A stretch of DNA of 56,093 nucleotides. Origin: an uncultured Eubacterium sp. (GTDB lineage Bacteria > Bacillota > Clostridia > Lachnospirales > Lachnospiraceae). Below, in pieces: positions 52,082 to 56,093 of this stretch. Where the stretch lies: contig CAKRKO010000006.1 of assembly GCA_934358495.1 (NCBI GenBank), positions 1-56,093 on the forward strand, given 5' to 3'. Numbering within the stretch: the first letter of the stretch is position 1; every line of letters starts with the position of its first letter. The translations under genes and the position numbers were made by a program. Under the pieces are notes generated by a model. The model had not been told where the DNA came from. It searched no databases and was given only the letters and a program-made list of their open reading frames with translations.

Positions 52082-54109
52082 TTACTCCTTACATCGAAAT
52101 GTAATCTTCACCCGGAAGAGATCATCTTCCAGACTCAGTTCAAATTTTCCGCCCATAAGTTCCGTAAGCATCTTGGAGATCGAAAGTCCCAGTCCACTTC
52201 CCTCTGTGCTGCGTGATTCATCGCCACGCACAAACCGCTCCGTCAGGCTGTCTGCGTCTACGTTCAACAATTTTTCGGATATATTTTTCATCGTAAAGGA
52301 AGCCTCGTAGCCTTCCTTTGCCACTTCCACATACACGCGGGTATCAGACATGGCATATTTTGCTGTATTGTTATAAAGGTTTCCGATCACACGCCATAAT
52401 TGACGTCCATCCGCATAGATCATCACAGCTTCCTTGGGGAACTTGCTGATCACATTCAGCCCTTTCTGCTCCAGTTTTTCATTGAACTCACCACCAGTCT
52501 GGCGCACCAGTTCTACCAGATCGATATCATCCATCTGAAGAATAATATTACCGGAAGAAATACGGGATACGTCAACCAGATCTTCCATCAGCTGTTTTAA
52601 ACGTAATGCCTTGGATTCCAACACTTCTATATATGCTTCTGCATTCGGATTATCAATTTTTTCCCGACGAAGCAGTCCGATATAGTTAATAATGGAGGTT
52701 AACGGTGTCTTAATATCATGGGAAATATTTGTGATCATATTTGCCTTCATACGCTCATCCCGTACACTCTCACCAATGGCACTGGCCAGTCCCTCACCAA
52801 TATGATTGATGCCCTCTGCCAGATGATATTCATCCCCTTGATATTCTTCCAGATTCAGCTTATAGTCAAATTTTCCCTGGGTGATCTGGTCAATTCCTTC
52901 CAGTATCTTCCGCCGTTGAATGACACGCTGTGAAAAATAGAGCAACGTAAATATCAGAAAAATGATCAGCAGAATATATGCCCAGATAAATCCACAATGA
53001 AAAGCCAGATAAGCAATTGCTACATTAGATAAAAGTATCGCCCAGATAATCACCGTCATCCGATTTCCAAGATAACGGTTATTCAATGTGGTTTTCAAAT
53101 TCACCAGCAACCAGTGCAGATAACTGTTTTCAATAAAGGTATCTGCCTTTACCCGTCGCACCAAACTCAGATACATTCCCATAAATATACAATCACCAAG
53201 TACGGTAAAAGTTCCAACCACTACCATGCGCCCCATCACACCGTAATCCTGATTATGTACACGCATGCCCAGTGCAGCTAAGGCAACACTGAATACAAAT
53301 AGTAAAGCGATTGGGATCTCCGTCCGCAGTTTGTCAAAGTTTGCCAGATGAATCTCCTTATCCTCGCTGCGCTTTGCTGCTGCAACAGTCATATAGCACA
53401 AACCTATAAGCCAAATCACGATACCGACAGCTGCCAGTACAAGGCTTCGCTGCGCCCAAGGGAATAATTTGTCAAATTCCCGCTTTGCAACCGCAAGATC
53501 ATCCTCCTGCGGAAATTTAATATCCACTGCAACGATCAGCGTGAAATCCCCTTTCTGCAGTTCATTGTACTGTGCCATATTCTGGTAATAATTATTCTCC
53601 ATGCCGCCGATATTTGTCTCAAAACGGAATGTCTTATTATTGTAACTCAGATAACGGCCATAATTTACTGCCGCCTCATAAGCATCCTCCTGCTTCTTTA
53701 TGTCCTTCATATTGGTTACACAGGTACCATTTTTGAAGTCACTGAGCCAGTAATATATGTTCGTATTGTTCTGATCATATTTATTATTATATATTTTATA
53801 ATCCGCGATCTTCTCCGGTGAAGCATTCACAGTCTCCGGACGACTCTCATCATATACACCGTCTGTCTCAAACTGTTCTTTCAGATTCAGATACTCCAAC
53901 AATTGCACCATCTGTTTGGAAAAGGTCCGCTCAAAATATCCGGATTCCACAAAGGATGAATTCTGCAGATCTCCCATGTTCAGCATATTCTGATTAACGC
54001 AGGTGCTGAACAGTACAATGCTGACAGCAGCTACAACGGCTGCGATCATCTGCAATCCGATCACAATGGCCTTTGCCAGTGATGAATATCGCTTTCTGTT
54101 CTGTTCCAT
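52082..54109 (-). CDS. Sensor histidine kinase
   Basis: A 675-residue membrane kinase. One helix near residues 14-36 and an extracytoplasmic stretch to about 215 are followed by a cluster of four to six further helices (to about 390), then DHp and ATPase domains. The phosphorylated His464 is in NISHDIKTPLTSI; catalytic blocks include NLYNNTAKYA (N box) and EGSGLGLSISKML (G2). It autophosphorylates and passes the phosphate to the regulator encoded three bases upstream. The signal is unknown. Confidence 0.93.
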   Translation of the reverse strand: MEQNRKRYSSLAKAIVIGLQMIAAVVAAVSIVLFSTCVNQNMLNMGDLQNSSFVESGYFERTFSKQMVQLLEYLNLKEQFETDGVYDESRPETVNASPEKIADYKIYNNKYDQNNTNIYYWLSDFKNGTCVTNMKDIKKQEDAYEAAVNYGRYLSYNNKTFRFETNIGGMENNYYQNMAQYNELQKGDFTLIVAVDIKFPQEDDLAVAKREFDKLFPWAQRSLVLAAVGIVIWLIGLCYMTVAAAKRSEDKEIHLANFDKLRTEIPIALLFVFSVALAALGMRVHNQDYGVMGRMVVVGTFTVLGDCIFMGMYLSLVRRVKADTFIENSYLHWLLVNLKTTLNNRYLGNRMTVIIWAILLSNVAIAYLAFHCGFIWAYILLIIFLIFTLLYFSQRVIQRRKILEGIDQITQGKFDYKLNLEEYQGDEYHLAEGINHIGEGLASAIGESVRDERMKANMITNISHDIKTPLTSIINYIGLLRREKIDNPNAEAYIEVLESKALRLKQLMEDLVDVSRISSGNIILQMDDIDLVELVRQTGGEFNEKLEQKGLNVISKFPKEAVMIYADGRQLWRVIGNLYNNTAKYAMSDTRVYVEVAKEGYEASFTMKNISEKLLNVDADSLTERFVRGDESRSTEGSGLGLSISKMLTELMGGKFELSLEDDLFRVKITFRCKE

Positions 54110-54112
54110 CGA

Positions 54113-54811
54113 CTACCTCGGTTCTATTTTCTCGATTTTGTATCCAACGCCCCAGACCACTTTCAGATACTGCGGATCTTTTGGATTGATCTCAATTTTT
54201 TCCCTGATATGACGGATATGCACAGCTACCGTATTATCTGCTCCGATTGCTTCCTCATTCCAGATACTTTCGTAAATCTGATTGATGGAAAAAACTTTAC
54301 CCTGATTCTTCACAAGTAAAAGCAGAATATTGTATTCAATCGGTGTCAGACGTACATTCTGTCCATCCACAGTTACTTCCTTCAAGTCATCGTTGATGGA
54401 CAGGCCGCCAGTCTGAAATATTTTACTGGATTCTGCCACATTTCCGAGTCTGGTATAACGCCGCATCTGTGAGTTGACTCTTGCCACAAGTTCCAGCGGA
54501 TTAAAAGGCTTTGACACATAATCATCTGCACCTACGTTCAGACCAAGGATTTTGTCAGAGTCTGCTGTTTTTGCAGACAGCACTATGATCGGCATATTGC
54601 TCTCCTCACGGATTTTTAAAATAGCGCGGATACCGTCCAGCCTCGGCATCATAACATCAATGATCACCAGCTGAATATCTTCTTTTTTCAGCATTTCCAG
54701 TGCCTGCACACCATCATACGCCTTAAAAACCTGATACCCTTCCTGCTGCAGATAAATCTCAATGGAATCAACAATGGAAATATCATCATCACATACTAAT
54801 ATATTGTTCAA
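54113..54811 (-). CDS. OmpR/PhoB-family response regulator
   Basis: A 232-residue regulator. The receiver domain has acidic residues at 8-10 (CDDD), the phosphoacceptor Asp52 in VIIDVMMPRLDG and the Lys of VSKPFNPLEL. The C-terminal winged helix (about 135-230) has LTPIEYNILLLLVKNQGKV and VAVHIRHIREKIE. It works with the kinase downstream. It stands just beyond the island and binds direct repeats by family habit, so it is one candidate for the GTTTCAAA sites, though nothing proves it. Confidence 0.95.
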   Translation of the reverse strand: MNNILVCDDDISIVDSIEIYLQQEGYQVFKAYDGVQALEMLKKEDIQLVIIDVMMPRLDGIRAILKIREESNMPIIVLSAKTADSDKILGLNVGADDYVSKPFNPLELVARVNSQMRRYTRLGNVAESSKIFQTGGLSINDDLKEVTVDGQNVRLTPIEYNILLLLVKNQGKVFSINQIYESIWNEEAIGADNTVAVHIRHIREKIEINPKDPQYLKVVWGVGYKIEKIEPR

Positions 54812-54822
54812 TGGAATTCCTC

Positions 54823-55752
54823 CTATTCTTCTCTGCCGAAAATCAGATCTTTTAAGATCGCACTTGCATCTCGTTTTTCCCGTTTACGGTTTTGGATCTG
54901 CTCCCGCTCCTGTACAAATTCATCCTCCAATACAGCCTGACGGATGGATTCTTCATCTGGGAATTCCGGATTTGGATGCGTCAGCGTTTCTTCTGCCTGC
55001 TCTGGATCGTTTCCCTGAGTGCTCTGCTCTGCTCCCTGGCTCGCTTTCCACTTAAAATAAGCTGCATCTGTATTGATCTTAATATCTGGTTTTTCTACCG
55101 GAAGTGGTTCTCTGGCAAGTTCTTCCGGTCGTTTTGTGCCTGAATTTTCAAAATACTGTTCGTTTACTTTAATGTCCGGCTCTGACGGCGGAATATACAT
55201 CATACTTCTGGCATACTGCACACCAGCTTCCTTCTCAGCCTCCAGATCACGGTTTTTGCGTGCCCGCTGGCGGTTGATATCGTCTATGATGGACAGATAT
55301 TTCTTTGTATCTGACAGATCCGCCAGCTGTCCCTGGAGTTCATTTTCATGAGACTGCAGTTTGTCCTTCTGCTCCCGCAGATCCTTTTTAAACTGTAAAA
55401 ACAGATCATTCATGGAATCATTGGTCTGATCCATGAGCTCCCGGATCGCTCCGATCATATCTGCCGTGTAAATAACGGAAGCTGCATAGACATCTTCTGC
55501 ATTGGCATTCGCCGCCTCAATGATCTCATTTCCTTTTTTCTGAAATGCCCGCTCCGCATTGTTTCTGCTCTGCCGGGTCTGCTCGTACTGATCCATCATA
55601 TCGTAAATTCCCTGATTTAAACGATCCAGCAAATTCAAAAATTTCTTGCGGTCAATAATTACTTTATCCGGATGTCCATCTACCATTTCACTTTTGGAAA
55701 ATGTAACATGGATTTCCTTTAATACCCGTTCTACCTTATCCTGTGGACTCAT
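54823..55752 (-). CDS. Coiled-coil protein, unknown (DivIVA/AtpF-like look)
   Basis: A 309-residue protein. Residues of about 25-165 are coiled coil (LLDRLNQGIYDMMDQYEQT, EIIEAANANAEDVYAAS, FKKDLREQKDKLQSHENEL), in the manner of DivIVA-like or ATP synthase b-like proteins; the rest is disordered and charged. It ends 11 bases before the response regulator and probably heads a three-gene operon. ATG at 55752 follows AGGAG; the longer frame runs into RS1 copy D. Function unknown. Confidence 0.65.
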   Translation of the reverse strand: MSPQDKVERVLKEIHVTFSKSEMVDGHPDKVIIDRKKFLNLLDRLNQGIYDMMDQYEQTRQSRNNAERAFQKKGNEIIEAANANAEDVYAASVIYTADMIGAIRELMDQTNDSMNDLFLQFKKDLREQKDKLQSHENELQGQLADLSDTKKYLSIIDDINRQRARKNRDLEAEKEAGVQYARSMMYIPPSEPDIKVNEQYFENSGTKRPEELAREPLPVEKPDIKINTDAAYFKWKASQGAEQSTQGNDPEQAEETLTHPNPEFPDEESIRQAVLEDEFVQEREQIQNRKREKRDASAILKDLIFGREE

Positions 55753-55791
55753 TCTTTCCTTAATTTCTCCTTCTTCTTTTTCCTTTCCTGA

Positions 55792-55973
55792 TTCAAGTCG
55801 AACGCACGTGAGACTTGGTGCGTGATTCTGGTCAGCAAAAGCTGACATATTCTTCTCAGAATCACTGCACATCCTCGCGGAGCGTTTATCTCAGTCGGAG
55901 ATTGTACTCCCACTGAGAAAGACTTGTTATTACTCACCACTTGCAGAAGTGGGAGTCTTCTCGACTGAGATAA
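55792..55973. repeat. RS1 repeat, copy D (complete 182-base form)
   Basis: The complete version: start TTCAAGTCGAACGC, then ACGCAC/GTGCGT, GATTCTG/CAGAATC enclosing GTCAGC-AAAA-GCTGAC (the loop differs by one base from copies B and C while the stem is kept), then TTATCTCAGTCG (55886-55897) paired with CGACTGAGATAA (55962-55973). It separates the coiled-coil gene from whatever lies upstream. Confidence 0.88.
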
Positions 55974-55989
55974 CACATTTTTGGATATA

Positions 55990-56093
55990 ACATACAGAGT
56001 TTTTCCTCTGTACCCGAGTGACATGCTCCCACCACTTAAATCACAGATTTTGAAGTGGGGGCTTCTTGCTCAATGGCTCTACTGAGCCAAGTA
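55990..56093 (-). mobile_element. Probable right end of an IS200/IS605-type element (runs off the window)
   Basis: Read on the minus strand, this stretch has GGCTC-AGTA-GAGCC, then AAGAAGCCCCCACTT paired with AAGTGGTGGGAGCATG, then a TACAGAG/CTCTGTA hairpin. The C-rich CCCCCACTT and GTGGTGGGAGC pairing is the look of IS605-family right ends, which also encode the TnpB guide RNA scaffold. The transposase or tnpB gene would be beyond position 56093. Confidence 0.45.

Noticed and set aside
11227..56024. Several open frames sharing one peptide segment (for example near 11227-11415, 32315-32713 and 55749-56024), which could be read as a small protein family.
   Set aside because: They all lie in RS1 copies, and the shared peptide only reflects the repeat. 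They overlap real genes or structured RNA-like DNA and lack ribosome sites.
1..56093. CRISPR arrays or tRNA/rRNA genes.
   Set aside because: No regularly spaced short direct repeats with unique spacers were seen; the repeats present are few, long and internally structured. No cloverleaf or rRNA-like segment was recognised by eye, though a covariance search was not possible.

Overview
The window looks like a chromosomal segment of a low-to-moderate GC anaerobic Firmicute, most likely Lachnospiraceae. This is inferred from the gene order relA - metallo-hydrolase - hemZ - hisS - aspS, strong AGGAGG ribosome binding sites, TTGACA/TATAAT-type promoters, and family-typical genes such as the 934-residue TPR protein beside glgB. 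No database search was possible; every family call rests on motifs read from the translations.

Layout. 1-1949: a repeat copy, then an ECF sigma factor with an overlapping single-pass membrane protein (probable anti-sigma). 2136-10993: a core block (aspS, hisS, hemZ, a glyoxalase-II-like hydrolase, relA/spoT on the minus strand; cyclophilin on the plus strand). 10994-11827: 834 bases without a gene, packed with three structured repeats. 11828-21082: PAP2 phosphatase, glgB, a TPR/acidic/P-loop protein, an AI-2E-type permease and an aconitase. 21357-51830: a 30-kb accessory island of 26 genes. 52082-55752: a histidine kinase, its OmpR-type regulator and a coiled-coil protein. The right edge carries another repeat copy and what looks like an IS200/IS605-type end.

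The island is the striking part. It has four transcription units: operon a (26946 to 21357, minus), a divergent two-gene plus operon (27231 to 32565), operon b (37086 to 32710, minus) and operon c (51830 to 37347, minus, 13 genes). Two or three copies of an 8-base motif (GTTTCAAA, sense strand) stand 72-127 bases ahead of the first ATG of operons a, b and c, and one copy precedes the plus operon. This argues that they form one regulon and probably one system. It encodes three VirD4/HerA-like ATPases (one with a destroyed P-loop), two Hsp70-like ATPases with a GrpE-like protein, a triple-AAA CbxX/CfxQ-type ATPase, a radical SAM activase, coiled-coil proteins, an RCC1-like propeller, three small or medium membrane proteins, and a set of potential effectors or sensors: a rubredoxin-TIR protein, a Card1-like PD-(D/E)xK nuclease, a ClpP-like protease, a HExxH candidate peptidase, a DUF4062 protein and a large protein with a RyR-like C-terminus. 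There is no relaxase, VirB4, integrase or tail gene, so it is neither a recognisable conjugative element nor a phage. I read it as a chaperone- and ATPase-controlled, multi-effector conflict or stress system that I cannot match to a named one.

Three intergenic repeat families add a second layer. RS1 occurs in four copies across the window. RS2 occurs in four copies, at both edges of the island and inside it, and supplies stop codons to island genes. RS3 occurs in two copies whose conserved cores sit inside the loops of unrelated terminator hairpins.
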